Below, one piece after another: positions 15,869 through 25,121 of a DNA stretch of 28,749 bases. The stretch covers positions 1-28,749 of the forward strand of contig CALJKN010000045.1 in NCBI GenBank assembly GCA_937973585.1, written 5' to 3'. The notes under the pieces are model-generated. The model was not told where the DNA came from. It was given only the letters and a program-made list of their open reading frames with translations, and did not search any database. Made by a program: the position numbers and the translations under genes. This DNA comes from an uncultured Helicobacteraceae bacterium (GTDB lineage: Bacteria; Campylobacterota; Campylobacteria; Campylobacterales; UBA6016). Within the stretch, counting starts at the first letter, position 1. Each line of letters opens with the position of its first letter.

Positions 15869-18800
15869 ATGGATTTGCTCTCTTCGTTTAAAGATAACTG
15901 CGGCTTCGGCGTCCTAGCCAGCATAAAAAATATTCCAGATCACAAAATTGTAGAAGATTCGATAACCGCTTTGGAGCGTATGATGCACAGAGGGGCTATA
16001 GCTGCCGACGGCAAAAGCGGCGACGGTAGCGGGCTTTTGTTTGCTATGCCAAAAGAGTTTATGTCGTATGCCGCAAAAAATGCAGGTTACGATTTGCCTG
16101 AGCAGTTTGCGGTAGCTCAAGTATTTTTCACCGACGAAACACAAAAAGATATATTCAAATCAAAATGCGAAGATAACGATTTAAGAGTTTTGTTTTACAG
16201 AAAGGTTCCAATCGATACCGCCGCACTCGGTAAACAGGCATTGGATGCCCTGCCTAATATCGAACAGGTGTTTGTCACCCCTAACTCTTTGATGTCTTCA
16301 AAGAGATTTGAGGCGCTACTTTATCTAACAAGAAAAGAGATAGAGCACTCCGTAGAGGATGATGATTTTTATATCTGCTCCTTTTCAGACAGGGTTATAA
16401 GCTACAAAGGGCTTGTGATGCCTACTCACATAAGAGAGTTTTATAAAGACTTGACAAACAAAAAGTTTAAATGCTCTTTTGCCCTTTTTCATCAGAGATT
16501 CTCAACCAATACGCTCCCTAGATGGAGACTTGCACAACCGTTTAGAACCCTTGCCCATAATGGTGAAATCAACTCGGTAGAGGCAAACAGATACAACGTA
16601 GCCGTAAAAAGCAAATCCCTAAAAAGCGATGTTTTTACCGAAGAGGAGATGGCCAGAATTATGCCTATACTCCAAGAAGGTAGCTCCGACTCTGCAAGTT
16701 TGGATAACTTTTTTGAATTTTTGATTGCAAACGGATATGACTTTTTCAAGGCTGCAAGGGCGCTTATCCCTGCCCCTTGGCAAAACGCCCCGCATTTGGA
16801 CGCTGAACTTAGAAGCTACTACGAATACAGCTCTACCTGTTTTGAAGCGTGGGATGGCCCTGCCGCCGTTACTTTGACGGACGGGAGGTATATCGGATGT
16901 GTGCTTGATAGAAACGGCCTTAGACCTTCAAAATACGTGATAACGAAAGACCATAAAATCCTTATAGCTAGCGAATACGGTGTACTGGATATAGACGAGG
17001 ATAAAATCGTAGAGAGAGGTAGACTCCAAAGCGGTCAGATGATTGGGATCGACCTAAAGTTTGGAAAAGTCCTCAAAAACGAAGATATTAACAGCTACCT
17101 AAAAGGCTCCAGACCTTATGCTAAATGGCTCAACAGGCACATGATACATATGCAGGAGTTTTTGGACTCTTCAAAAGAGAGCATAGATTATCAGTGTGAC
17201 AAGCTTGTTGAAAAACAGCTCTATTTCGGTTATAACTACGAGCTTATCGATATGGTTGTTAGACCAATGATGGACGAAGGAAAAGAGAACACCGGTTCAA
17301 TGGGTGACGACACCCCGATTGCCGCCTTCAGTAAAGAGTTTAGACCTTTTGGAGATTATTTCAAACAAAAGTTTGCTCAAGTTACAAATCCGCCGATAGA
17401 CCCTATCAGAGAGAGGGTTGTTATGAGTCTTAACACCGGATTCGGAGAGATGCACAATATCCTCCATGAATCCGAAGAGAATGCCAGAAGAATCAAGACA
17501 TTCTCGCCGCTTTTGAGCCGTGATAAACTAGACGTACTACTAAGTTTCGGTGATCCAAAAAGCCCTAGATATGAAAAATGCTACACCAATAAAACATTTC
17601 ATACGGTGTTCAAGGACGATTTGGAGAGCGAACTAGAGGCGCTATGTGAGAGTATTGCCGATTCTGTCAAAGATGAGAATGTCAGAATCGTAGTATTGGA
17701 TGATAGAAGCGTATCGTCGGAACTAAAATATATCCCTATGGCTATGGCTACCGGGAGACTAAACTCCGTCTTGCTTGAAAAAGGGGTTAGACACCTAGTA
17801 TCTATAGTATGTATAACCGGAGAGGTTTACGACTCTCACACTTCTGCCGTGCTCGTAGCATACGGTGCAAGCGCCATATATCCGTATTTGCTCTATGCAA
17901 CCGTATATGATATAGCCCAAAGCAAGTCGCTTAGCGATTATGAGACTAGAAAAGCAATCAAAAACGCACACCACGCTATAGATTTGGGATTCCAAAAAAT
18001 ACTCTCAAAAATGGGTATCTCAACAATAGCATCGTATAGAAACTCTTGCTTGTTTGACGTTATGGGGTTATCCAAAGATATGGTGTCAAAATGTTTCGGA
18101 ACATCGCACTCGCCAATCGGCGGTCTAGGCTTTGCCGATATGGGTGCAAAGATAGTCAAAAAGCATAGCGGTATTTTCAAAAACAGAGAAGAGAAAAAGA
18201 TATTCCCGCTCGAAATCGGCGGTTTCTACAAATTTAGCCTTGGAAGCGAATATCACGATTATGCCCCTGCAGCCGTATATGCTATGCAAAAGATGGTCAT
18301 GAGCGGCGACAAAAAAGATTATGAGTACTACAAAACCCTTCTAAACGGAAGAGACAAAAAAATGATCAGAGACTTTTTGGCTCTATCATCCGATAGATCT
18401 CCTATCTTGGTTGAAGAGGTTGAGCCAAAAGAGGCGATATTCAAAAGATTCTCCACCGCCGCTATGAGTTTGGGCTCTATTAGTCCGGAGGCTCATGAGG
18501 CTTTAGCTGAAGCGATGAATAGAATCGGCGGTATGAGCAACTCCGGCGAGGGCGGCGAGTCTCCGGAGAGATGTAAATCATCCAAAAACTCCAAAATCAA
18601 GCAGGTTGCATCGGGAAGATTTGGCGTAACCCCAGGATACCTAAGAAGTGCAACGGAGATTCAAATCAAGTTGGCACAAGGGGCGAAGCCTGGCGAGGGC
18701 GGACAACTTCCGGGTCATAAGGTGACACCGCTTATCGCAAAACTAAGATTTACGGTTCCGGGCGTTACCCTAATTTCCCCGCCTCCTCACCATGATATTT

Positions 18801-20284
18801 ACTCTATCGAGGATTTGGCGCAGCTCATATTTGACCTAAAACAGGTTAACCCGAAAGCTAGAATATCGGTAAAACTCGTATCGACCGTTGGTGTCGGTAC
18901 TATTGCGGCAGGCGTAGCAAAGGCGTATGCCGACAAGATAATCATATCCGGCGGCGACGGCGGTACGGGTGCGGCTCCGCTAACCTCTATCAAATTTGCC
19001 GGAAACCCTTGGGAGATAGGTCTGAGCGAAGCGCATAATGCACTCAAGGTAAACCACCTTAGAGAGTTTGTAAGTTTGGAGACCGACGGCGGGCTAAAAA
19101 CCGGGCTTGATGTCGTAAAGGCGGCGATGCTCGGTGCGGAGGCATATGCTTTCGGTACCTCATCGCTTGTTATATTAGGGTGCAAGATACTAAGGGTTTG
19201 CCACCTCAACAGATGTACGGAGGGGATAGCCACTCAAGAGCCTGAACTAAGGGATAATTTTCAGGGGAGTGCTGATCGGATAGTTAAATTTTTTGAATTT
19301 GTAGCGGAGGATATTAGAGAGATTCTGGCCTCTTTGGGTTACAAAAGCATAGATGAGATAGTCGGCAGAAGCGACCTTCTAAAAGTAATAGACGACGAGT
19401 TTGCAAAAAAATTCGATTTTAGTTCCATACTTAGAAGGGTTGACGGGTTTGATAAATGCCAAAAACTTTCCAATGATCCGTTTGACGATAACGAATTCGA
19501 AAAAGAGATACTAGACGAAATCAGACCGACAATCAAAAATCCGGATAACACGGTAGTAGTTTCAAGAGAGATTACAAACCTAAATAGAAGCTTCGGTGCA
19601 TTGCTTAGCGGTGAGATAGCTGAATACTATGGCGACAACGGGCTAAAAGAGTCAACTGTAACGGTAAATCTATCCGGTATCGCCGGACAGTCTCTCGGAG
19701 CATTTTTGAATAACGGTATCTCCATCTATCTAAACGGCTACGCCAACGACTATGTGTGCAAAGGGATGCACGGCGGCAAAGTCGTCATCACTCCAAAGCT
19801 AAGCGGAGAGGAGTATGCGGCAGCCGGAAATACATGCTTGTACGGTGCTACTGGCGGTGAGCTATATGTTGCCGGAAGCGTCGGCGAGAGGTTCGGTGTT
19901 AGAAACTCAGGTGCATTGGCAGTCATAGAGGGTAGCGGCGATCACGCATGCGAATATATGACCAGAGGCGTTGTGGTAATACTGGGTAAAACCGGAATAA
20001 ACTTCGGTGCTGGTATGACCGGCGGTGTCGCTTTTGTTTACGACAAGGAAAAAGAGTTTATAGACAAGCTAAACGGAGAGTTGGTATTTGCCCAAAGGAT
20101 AGATACCGATGATAGCGACGAAGTCAGGCAGTACCTAAAACGGATACTAAAAAAACACTATAACGAAACAAAAAGCGATAAAACACTAAATATACTAAAC
20201 GGCTTTAGACAGGAGGTTAGGTATTTTTGGCTTGTAATGCCTAAAGATATGAAATCTCCTTTGAATCCAGAGGAGGGCAACTAA
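15869..20284 (+). CDS. gltB: Glutamate synthase (GOGAT) large alpha subunit
   Basis: Makes two glutamates from glutamine and 2-oxoglutarate. At 1471 aa it has full length: N-terminal glutaminase domain with Cys11 as the catalytic nucleophile after a 10-residue propeptide (KDNCGFG), a central domain, the FMN synthase domain (SGEGGE, then KPGEGGQLPGHKV and GGDGGTGAAPLTS), and the C-terminal beta-helix domain with repeated G-x-x-G motifs. The [3Fe-4S] cysteines are C1105, C1111 and C1116 in CKILRVCHLNRC. The ATG at 15869 has AAGGA 6 nt upstream and leaves the short propeptide expected. gltD follows after 2 nt. Confidence 0.98.
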   Translation: MDLLSSFKDNCGFGVLASIKNIPDHKIVEDSITALERMMHRGAIAADGKSGDGSGLLFAMPKEFMSYAAKNAGYDLPEQFAVAQVFFTDETQKDIFKSKCEDNDLRVLFYRKVPIDTAALGKQALDALPNIEQVFVTPNSLMSSKRFEALLYLTRKEIEHSVEDDDFYICSFSDRVISYKGLVMPTHIREFYKDLTNKKFKCSFALFHQRFSTNTLPRWRLAQPFRTLAHNGEINSVEANRYNVAVKSKSLKSDVFTEEEMARIMPILQEGSSDSASLDNFFEFLIANGYDFFKAARALIPAPWQNAPHLDAELRSYYEYSSTCFEAWDGPAAVTLTDGRYIGCVLDRNGLRPSKYVITKDHKILIASEYGVLDIDEDKIVERGRLQSGQMIGIDLKFGKVLKNEDINSYLKGSRPYAKWLNRHMIHMQEFLDSSKESIDYQCDKLVEKQLYFGYNYELIDMVVRPMMDEGKENTGSMGDDTPIAAFSKEFRPFGDYFKQKFAQVTNPPIDPIRERVVMSLNTGFGEMHNILHESEENARRIKTFSPLLSRDKLDVLLSFGDPKSPRYEKCYTNKTFHTVFKDDLESELEALCESIADSVKDENVRIVVLDDRSVSSELKYIPMAMATGRLNSVLLEKGVRHLVSIVCITGEVYDSHTSAVLVAYGASAIYPYLLYATVYDIAQSKSLSDYETRKAIKNAHHAIDLGFQKILSKMGISTIASYRNSCLFDVMGLSKDMVSKCFGTSHSPIGGLGFADMGAKIVKKHSGIFKNREEKKIFPLEIGGFYKFSLGSEYHDYAPAAVYAMQKMVMSGDKKDYEYYKTLLNGRDKKMIRDFLALSSDRSPILVEEVEPKEAIFKRFSTAAMSLGSISPEAHEALAEAMNRIGGMSNSGEGGESPERCKSSKNSKIKQVASGRFGVTPGYLRSATEIQIKLAQGAKPGEGGQLPGHKVTPLIAKLRFTVPGVTLISPPPHHDIYSIEDLAQLIFDLKQVNPKARISVKLVSTVGVGTIAAGVAKAYADKIIISGGDGGTGAAPLTSIKFAGNPWEIGLSEAHNALKVNHLREFVSLETDGGLKTGLDVVKAAMLGAEAYAFGTSSLVILGCKILRVCHLNRCTEGIATQEPELRDNFQGSADRIVKFFEFVAEDIREILASLGYKSIDEIVGRSDLLKVIDDEFAKKFDFSSILRRVDGFDKCQKLSNDPFDDNEFEKEILDEIRPTIKNPDNTVVVSREITNLNRSFGALLSGEIAEYYGDNGLKESTVTVNLSGIAGQSLGAFLNNGISIYLNGYANDYVCKGMHGGKVVITPKLSGEEYAAAGNTCLYGATGGELYVAGSVGERFGVRNSGALAVIEGSGDHACEYMTRGVVVILGKTGINFGAGMTGGVAFVYDKEKEFIDKLNGELVFAQRIDTDDSDEVRQYLKRILKKHYNETKSDKTLNILNGFRQEVRYFWLVMPKDMKSPLNPEEGN

Positions 20285-20286
20285 TC

Positions 20287-21660
20287 ATGCAAAACTTTTT
20301 GAAAAATAAAAGGGTAGAGCCTTCTAAAAAAAATGTTCTTGAGAGAATCAAAAATTTTGAAGAGATTTATGAGAGATATGATGTCTCTGCGGCTAAAGGG
20401 CAGTCGGATAGATGTGTGCAGTGCGGTATACCGTATTGTCACAACGGTTGTCCGCTAGACAACTATATACCTCATTGGCTCAAACTAGTTGCCGGAAACG
20501 ACCTAAAATTGGCATTCAAAATGAGCAACCAGACATCTCCGTTTCCTGAGATTATGGGTAGAGTTTGTCCGCAGGATAGACTATGTGAGGGTTCTTGTAC
20601 TCTAAACAAAGATTTTGGTGCGGTAACAATCGGTTCTGTCGAGGTATTTATCACCGAAGAGGGGTTCAAAAACGGTTTGGGTCTTGAATTTCCGGGGATT
20701 ACGACGGATAAAAAAGTAGCGGTAATAGGCTCCGGTCCTGCCGGAATGTCGGTTGCTACGTTTTTGCTAAGAAACGGAATTGCGGTCGATATGTATGAAA
20801 AAGAGGCTTTTGCCGGAGGGCTTCTCGTATGGGGAATCCCTGATTTCAAGCTAAACAAAGAGAGCGTCCAAAGAAGAATAGAGATTCTAAAATCTGCCGG
20901 AATGAAGCTGTTCACAAAAACAGAGGTCGGCAAAGAGATCAGCTTTGATGAGCTTAGAAATAAATACGATGCCGTATTTATAGGTATCGGCGCAAAAAGG
21001 GCAAACAGAGCCTCAATCGGCGGCGAAGACGCAAACGGTGTATGTCAGGCTATGGACTTTTTGGGAAGCGCCCAAAAAAGAACCTTGGAGCTCCCTCAAA
21101 TAAAAAAAATAGACGTAAAAGATAAAAAAGTAGTCGTAATCGGCGGAGGCGATACCGCTATGGACTGTGTGAGAACATCCATCAGAGAAGGGGCAAAGTC
21201 TGCCCTGTGTCTTTATAGAAGAGGCGAAGACGGTATGCCGGGGAGTAAAAAAGAGTTTAAAAACGCCAAAGAAGAGGGTGCAGAGTTTAGGTTTTTTGCG
21301 GCTCCAAAAGAGATTATTGCAAAAGACGGTTCTGTTGCCGGAGTCAAGATAGTGACTACCGCCATAGAGGGTGGCGGAACCAGAGGAAAACTGATAGAGG
21401 TTGCCGGTAGCGAAGAGATTATCGATGCCGATATCGTGGTAACCGCACTAGGTTTCGGGGTGGAACTACCGGCTTTTGTGCCGTCAAGCGGGATAAAAAC
21501 TGACGAGTGGGGTCAGATTTTAGTAAACGGCTCATACGAGACGAGTCTTGAGAACGTCTATGCTGGCGGCGACTGCTACAGAGGGGCAAACCTTGTCGTA
21601 AATGCTGCCCTTGACGGACGTGAAGCGGCTAGGGCTATAGCGACCAAGTTGCTAGGGTAA
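20287..21660 (+). CDS. gltD: Glutamate synthase small beta subunit
   Basis: Flavoprotein that takes electrons from NAD(P)H and passes them through two [4Fe-4S] clusters to GltB. At 457 aa it has the N-terminal cysteines C43/46/51/55 and C94/100/104, an FAD site GSGPAG (148-153), an NAD(P)-binding site GGGDTA (286-291) and a C-terminal AGGDCYRGANLVVNA motif. The ATG at 20287 follows GGAGGG in the end of gltB, so translation is likely coupled. Confidence 0.97.
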   Translation: MQNFLKNKRVEPSKKNVLERIKNFEEIYERYDVSAAKGQSDRCVQCGIPYCHNGCPLDNYIPHWLKLVAGNDLKLAFKMSNQTSPFPEIMGRVCPQDRLCEGSCTLNKDFGAVTIGSVEVFITEEGFKNGLGLEFPGITTDKKVAVIGSGPAGMSVATFLLRNGIAVDMYEKEAFAGGLLVWGIPDFKLNKESVQRRIEILKSAGMKLFTKTEVGKEISFDELRNKYDAVFIGIGAKRANRASIGGEDANGVCQAMDFLGSAQKRTLELPQIKKIDVKDKKVVVIGGGDTAMDCVRTSIREGAKSALCLYRRGEDGMPGSKKEFKNAKEEGAEFRFFAAPKEIIAKDGSVAGVKIVTTAIEGGGTRGKLIEVAGSEEIIDADIVVTALGFGVELPAFVPSSGIKTDEWGQILVNGSYETSLENVYAGGDCYRGANLVVNAALDGREAARAIATKLLG

Positions 21661-21664
21661 CAGG

Positions 21665-22393
21665 GTGTTTTTTGAGGCTTGCCTAAAATCTTGCGAAGAG
21701 TTTAAGGCAAAAGTAGCCGAAAAAACAGAGTCGGACAGATTTGACGATTTGACCGAAAAACTAACGAGGGGAGAAGGGGGCGATATCAGTATCGTTGCCG
21801 ATATCCTCTCAGAAGAGATATTTGTCCGCAACTTATCCGCTTTCGGCGAGATTTACTCGGAGGAGAGCGGACGTATAGGCAGTGGAGAACTCACCGTCTA
21901 TCTTGACCCGCTTGACGGAAGCGATAACTTCTCTTCACGTATCCCGTACTACGGCGTAAGTGTCTGTCTGGCCGACAAAGAGCGGCAAATCGAATCTTTT
22001 ATATGCAATTTTGCTACCGGAGAAATTTTTTATAAAAGAGACGAGTTGCTACTTTCAGATATGAAATCCGGCAAAAACTTCAAAAAACCGACATTTAAAA
22101 AAAGTGGGATTGGACTTTTTGAGAGGGCTTACTCAAATCCGCATATATGCGAAAAACTTTTTGCCGCCGGATATAAATACAGAAGCCCCGGCGCATTGGC
22201 TCTTAGTATGGCATATGCCGTAAACTGCGGATTCTTGGTGTATGCCGGAAAGGGTAGGGTTTTTGATATAATTGCCGGACTTCATATGTTGGAGGGGGCT
22301 TTTTTGTATCAAGGCGATGAGGTATCGGTAGTGTCGTATGACGAAAAAGTTTTCACAAATATATTAAATTCACTTGGACTACAAAGAGGTTAG
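21665..22393 (+). CDS. Inositol-monophosphatase-family phosphatase
   Basis: Mg-dependent phosphatase of the IMPase/FBPase superfamily. Metal ligands are visible: GGDISIVAD (38-46), Glu66/Glu67 in SEESG, DPLDGSDNF (81-89, with Asp81 and Asp84) and Asp201 in GRVFDIIAGLHMLEGA. At 242 aa it is slightly short for the family. The substrate cannot be read from the sequence: inositol phosphate, fructose-1,6-bisphosphate, histidinol phosphate or 3'-phosphoadenosine phosphate are all possible. The start is GTG at 21665, 4 nt after gltD. A similar gene precedes accD in C. jejuni as I recall it. Confidence 0.85.
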   Translation: MFFEACLKSCEEFKAKVAEKTESDRFDDLTEKLTRGEGGDISIVADILSEEIFVRNLSAFGEIYSEESGRIGSGELTVYLDPLDGSDNFSSRIPYYGVSVCLADKERQIESFICNFATGEIFYKRDELLLSDMKSGKNFKKPTFKKSGIGLFERAYSNPHICEKLFAAGYKYRSPGALALSMAYAVNCGFLVYAGKGRVFDIIAGLHMLEGAFLYQGDEVSVVSYDEKVFTNILNSLGLQRG

Positions 22394-22396
22394 CGG

Positions 22397-23239
22397 ATGT
22401 TTTTCGGCGATATAGTAAACAAAATCAGAAAAGAGAGACCGACAAAAAGCGAAGCTCCGTCGCACTGGATAAAGTGTGAAAGTTGTCAAGCTTTAATGTA
22501 TTTTAAAGAGATTGCGGCAAAAAGATACGTATGCCCAAAGTGCGGCTATCACATGAGGCTTTCCGTCGAAGACAGAATAGAGATTCTGTGTGACGAGGGG
22601 AGTTTTGTGGAGATGGACAAAGAGCTCTCTCCGGTTGATCCGCTTGATTTTGTCGATAAAAAATCGTATAAAAAACGGGTCGAAGAGGGTGAAAAAAAGA
22701 CCGGAAGGGCTAGCTCGGCAGTTGGCGGAAACTGCACTATTAACGGTGTAGCCGCCGAGGTTGTGATATTTGACTTTGGGTTTATGGGTGGAAGTTTAGG
22801 TTCCGTAGAGGGCGAGAAGATTGTTAGAGCCGTTAACAGAGCGATAGAAAAAAGATGCGGCGTTGTTATAGTCTCCGCATCGGGTGGGGCTAGGATGCAA
22901 GAGAGTACGTTTAGCCTCATGCAAATGGCAAAAACCTCGGCCGCCCTCTCGAAGCTCTCAACCGAAGGGTTGCCGTTTATCTCAATACTTACCGACCCTA
23001 CGATGGGTGGAGTGAGCGCCTCTTTTGCTATGCTAGGAGATGTGATAATAGCGGAACCGGGTGCGCTTATCGGGTTTGCCGGACAGAGGGTTATCAAGCA
23101 GACTATAAATGCCGAGCTTCCGGAGGGGTTTCAAAGGAGCGAATTTTTGCTTGAAAAAGGGCTTATAGATATGGTTGTAAAAAGGGATGACCTCAAAAAA
23201 ACCGTCTCCGACCTACTCCTTTATTTTAAAGGGCAATAA
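22397..23239 (+). CDS. accD: Acetyl-CoA carboxylase carboxyltransferase subunit beta
   Basis: With AccA transfers the carboxyl group from biotin on AccB to acetyl-CoA, the committing step of fatty acid synthesis. The 280-aa protein has the N-terminal zinc ribbon (C27, C30, C46, C49) and the crotonase-like carboxyltransferase domain. Typical segments are SASGGARMQEST, PTMGGVSASFAMLGDV and EPGALIGFAGQRVI. The ATG at 22397 lies 3 nt after the phosphatase stop with GAGG upstream. Confidence 0.97.
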   Translation: MFFGDIVNKIRKERPTKSEAPSHWIKCESCQALMYFKEIAAKRYVCPKCGYHMRLSVEDRIEILCDEGSFVEMDKELSPVDPLDFVDKKSYKKRVEEGEKKTGRASSAVGGNCTINGVAAEVVIFDFGFMGGSLGSVEGEKIVRAVNRAIEKRCGVVIVSASGGARMQESTFSLMQMAKTSAALSKLSTEGLPFISILTDPTMGGVSASFAMLGDVIIAEPGALIGFAGQRVIKQTINAELPEGFQRSEFLLEKGLIDMVVKRDDLKKTVSDLLLYFKGQ

Positions 23240-23253
23240 GCAAGGCAAACTAT

Positions 23254-23712
23254 TTGAGAGTACGGGTATTTACGGTTGAAAAAAGCGAAAACAAAGAGAT
23301 TGAGGCGATGCTAAAAGGGTACGAGAAAATGATAAAAGGTTTCGCCTCTTTGGAGTTTGTGAGGGTGTTTGACAAAAATATTCAAGCTACCCAAAAACAG
23401 AGTGCCGAATCTGCCAGAGATGCTTATGAAAAGGGGTATCTGGAGCATTTTTCGTCGGGATACAATATAGCATTGGCCGAGAGCGGCAAAAATCCGGACA
23501 GTCATGAGTTTAGCTCTATTATAGCCGACAGGGCATCGGTAAATTTTTTTATCGGCGGAGCTTACGGATTCGGTGAGTCTTTTTTAAAAAAAGCCGATTT
23601 TGTCCTTAGTCTGGGGCGTATGACGTTTGCCCATAAAATCGCAAAGCTTGTACTGGTGGAGCAGATATACAGGGGGCTTGCAATCAAGAACGGACATCCA
23701 TATCACAAATAA
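23254..23712 (+). CDS. rlmH: RlmH, 23S rRNA (pseudouridine1915-N3)-methyltransferase
   Basis: Methylates pseudouridine 1915 in helix 69 of 23S rRNA on assembled ribosomes. It is a 152-aa SPOUT-fold protein with the deep-knot signatures FFIGGAYGFGESF and LSLGRMTFAHKIAKLVLVEQIYRGLAI and the C-terminal HPYHK that closes the active site. The TTG start at 23254 has AAGG 8 nt upstream and gives the expected beginning (RVRVFTVEK). Confidence 0.95.
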   Translation: MRVRVFTVEKSENKEIEAMLKGYEKMIKGFASLEFVRVFDKNIQATQKQSAESARDAYEKGYLEHFSSGYNIALAESGKNPDSHEFSSIIADRASVNFFIGGAYGFGESFLKKADFVLSLGRMTFAHKIAKLVLVEQIYRGLAIKNGHPYHK

Positions 23713-23725
23713 AAGGGGGAATTGT

Positions 23726-24088
23726 TTGAAGTCAAAAGATATAGCCTACTTTGAGGGGATACTAGCGGAGCGAAAAGCACAGCTTTTAAAAAATATAAGC
23801 TCATTCTCTTTGGAGCAGGAACAGGCGAAAAACGACGACCTAAAAGACGAGGGTGACCTAGCCAGTGCAAACGGCGGAGCAATCATTTCGGATGCTATCA
23901 TCGTCCAGCAAAAAAAAGAGTTGGAAGAGATAGAGTATGCGATGGTAAAAATCAAAAACGGTAGCTACGGGACTTGCGAGATGTGCGAAGATCCGATAGG
24001 GCTTCCGAGATTAAAAGCCAAACCTTTCGCAAAATATTGTATAGTTTGCAGAGAGATAGTAGAAAAAGAGAATAAGTCAAAGAGGTAA
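23726..24088 (+). CDS. dksA: DksA-like RNA polymerase-binding regulator
   Basis: Binds the RNA polymerase secondary channel and with ppGpp adjusts transcription, for example of rRNA. The 120-aa protein has a coiled coil (about residues 1-75) whose tip carries DEGDLA (41-46), keeping the D-x-x-D-x-A motif. A C-terminal zinc finger has C84/C87/C105/C108. The start is the TTG at 23726, 6-7 nt after AAAAGGGGG; the frame is open further upstream inside rlmH but that stretch is not DksA-like. It is shorter than E. coli DksA (151 aa), as in other Campylobacterota. Confidence 0.93.
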   Translation: MKSKDIAYFEGILAERKAQLLKNISSFSLEQEQAKNDDLKDEGDLASANGGAIISDAIIVQQKKELEEIEYAMVKIKNGSYGTCEMCEDPIGLPRLKAKPFAKYCIVCREIVEKENKSKR

Positions 24089-24091
24089 CGC

Positions 24092-25117
24092 ATGAGTCTT
24101 AAAAATTACACGTTTTTTTCGTTTATTTTTGTTTGCCTTATCGGGCTTATCGCTATGTTTAACGTATCCGGCGACTATAGTTTTGTGTTTTTGGGGTGGG
24201 AGTATACATTGCCGACTGCCGTTTGGATTGTTCTGCCGCTAATCGTATTTTTTGTTGCGACTCTGGCTCATATGGGGTATTACGGTCTTGTAAACTACCT
24301 AAAAATCAGCTCATACAAACACGATTACGATACTTTGCTAGAGCAAATCGCAAACAAGTTTATGGGGCACGAAGAGGAGAAGGAGTATAAAAATCAAGAG
24401 TTTAAAACACTTGCAGATTTTGTTATCCAATCCGAGATAAAACCAAAAAGCAGATTCAAACTAAACGTTCCGAAAATTGACAAGATAGCAGAGGTGATCC
24501 ACAAGGTTGAAGATCTAGGTGAGTACTCCGATCTTTCAAAATACAGACTCTCAAAAGATAACACTCTAGCTCAAAAAAACTGCGAAAACAGACTAGCGGT
24601 AGAGCCGAAATATTCAGAAGAGATACTCCGTTCATGCGACAAGCTAACTCCGCTTTGTCAAAGGGCGTTTGATACGTTTGTGGAGTTTGGAGATCTAAAA
24701 CAAATCAAAAAACTAGATATCACCCCTACAAAAGCGGTTGCCATCAAGCTAATCACTAGATTTAGCGGCGAAGGCGAAGAGTATGAGCTAGACAAAGACT
24801 ACGTAAAAGAGCTTTGTATATTGACGAAGTTTACAAAAGATGATTATATTGCGCTTGCAAAATCGCTCATTAGAAAACTAAGCCCTGATGAGACGCTAGA
24901 GCTTTTCTATCTACTCTCAAGAGACATCGTAGAGGCTGTAGGCGGCTACATATACGTCAATTTGGAGCTAGAGGTAATCGATAAAGCAAAAGAGCTTTTG
25001 GATCAAAGTGCCGACGATGAATTCTTGGAGTTCAAAGCTTTCTTGTGCCTAAAAGAAAAAGGAAAATCGGTTAGACTCTCAAGCTTCTTAGACTCTCTGG
25101 CAAAGGCTTCGGCATAA
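24092..25117 (+). CDS. Two-TM membrane protein of unknown function
   Basis: A 341-aa protein with two N-terminal transmembrane segments (about 7-23 and 41-60) and a roughly 270-residue cytoplasmic, mainly helical, highly charged domain. The N-terminal part (FVFLGWEYTLPTAVWIVLPL) recalls the LapA/DUF1049 membrane module, in which a short loop containing LGW and LP joins two TMs; this is a resemblance only. The gene is locked between dksA and dus with 3- and 4-nt gaps. I recall a membrane-protein gene at the same place in C. jejuni. Function unknown. Confidence 0.8.
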   Translation: MSLKNYTFFSFIFVCLIGLIAMFNVSGDYSFVFLGWEYTLPTAVWIVLPLIVFFVATLAHMGYYGLVNYLKISSYKHDYDTLLEQIANKFMGHEEEKEYKNQEFKTLADFVIQSEIKPKSRFKLNVPKIDKIAEVIHKVEDLGEYSDLSKYRLSKDNTLAQKNCENRLAVEPKYSEEILRSCDKLTPLCQRAFDTFVEFGDLKQIKKLDITPTKAVAIKLITRFSGEGEEYELDKDYVKELCILTKFTKDDYIALAKSLIRKLSPDETLELFYLLSRDIVEAVGGYIYVNLELEVIDKAKELLDQSADDEFLEFKAFLCLKEKGKSVRLSSFLDSLAKASA

Positions 25118-25121
25118 CAGT

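Noticed and set aside
22549..23097. A 182-aa antisense ORF inside accD
   Set aside because: Long antisense frames are produced by the codon pattern of the real gene; no RBS or recognisable domain. The same applies to long antisense frames in napA, uvrD, gltB and gltD.
23627..23725. N-terminal extension of dksA by 33 codons
   Set aside because: It lies in another frame of rlmH; the TTG at 23726 with AAAAGGGGG upstream gives the normal DksA beginning.
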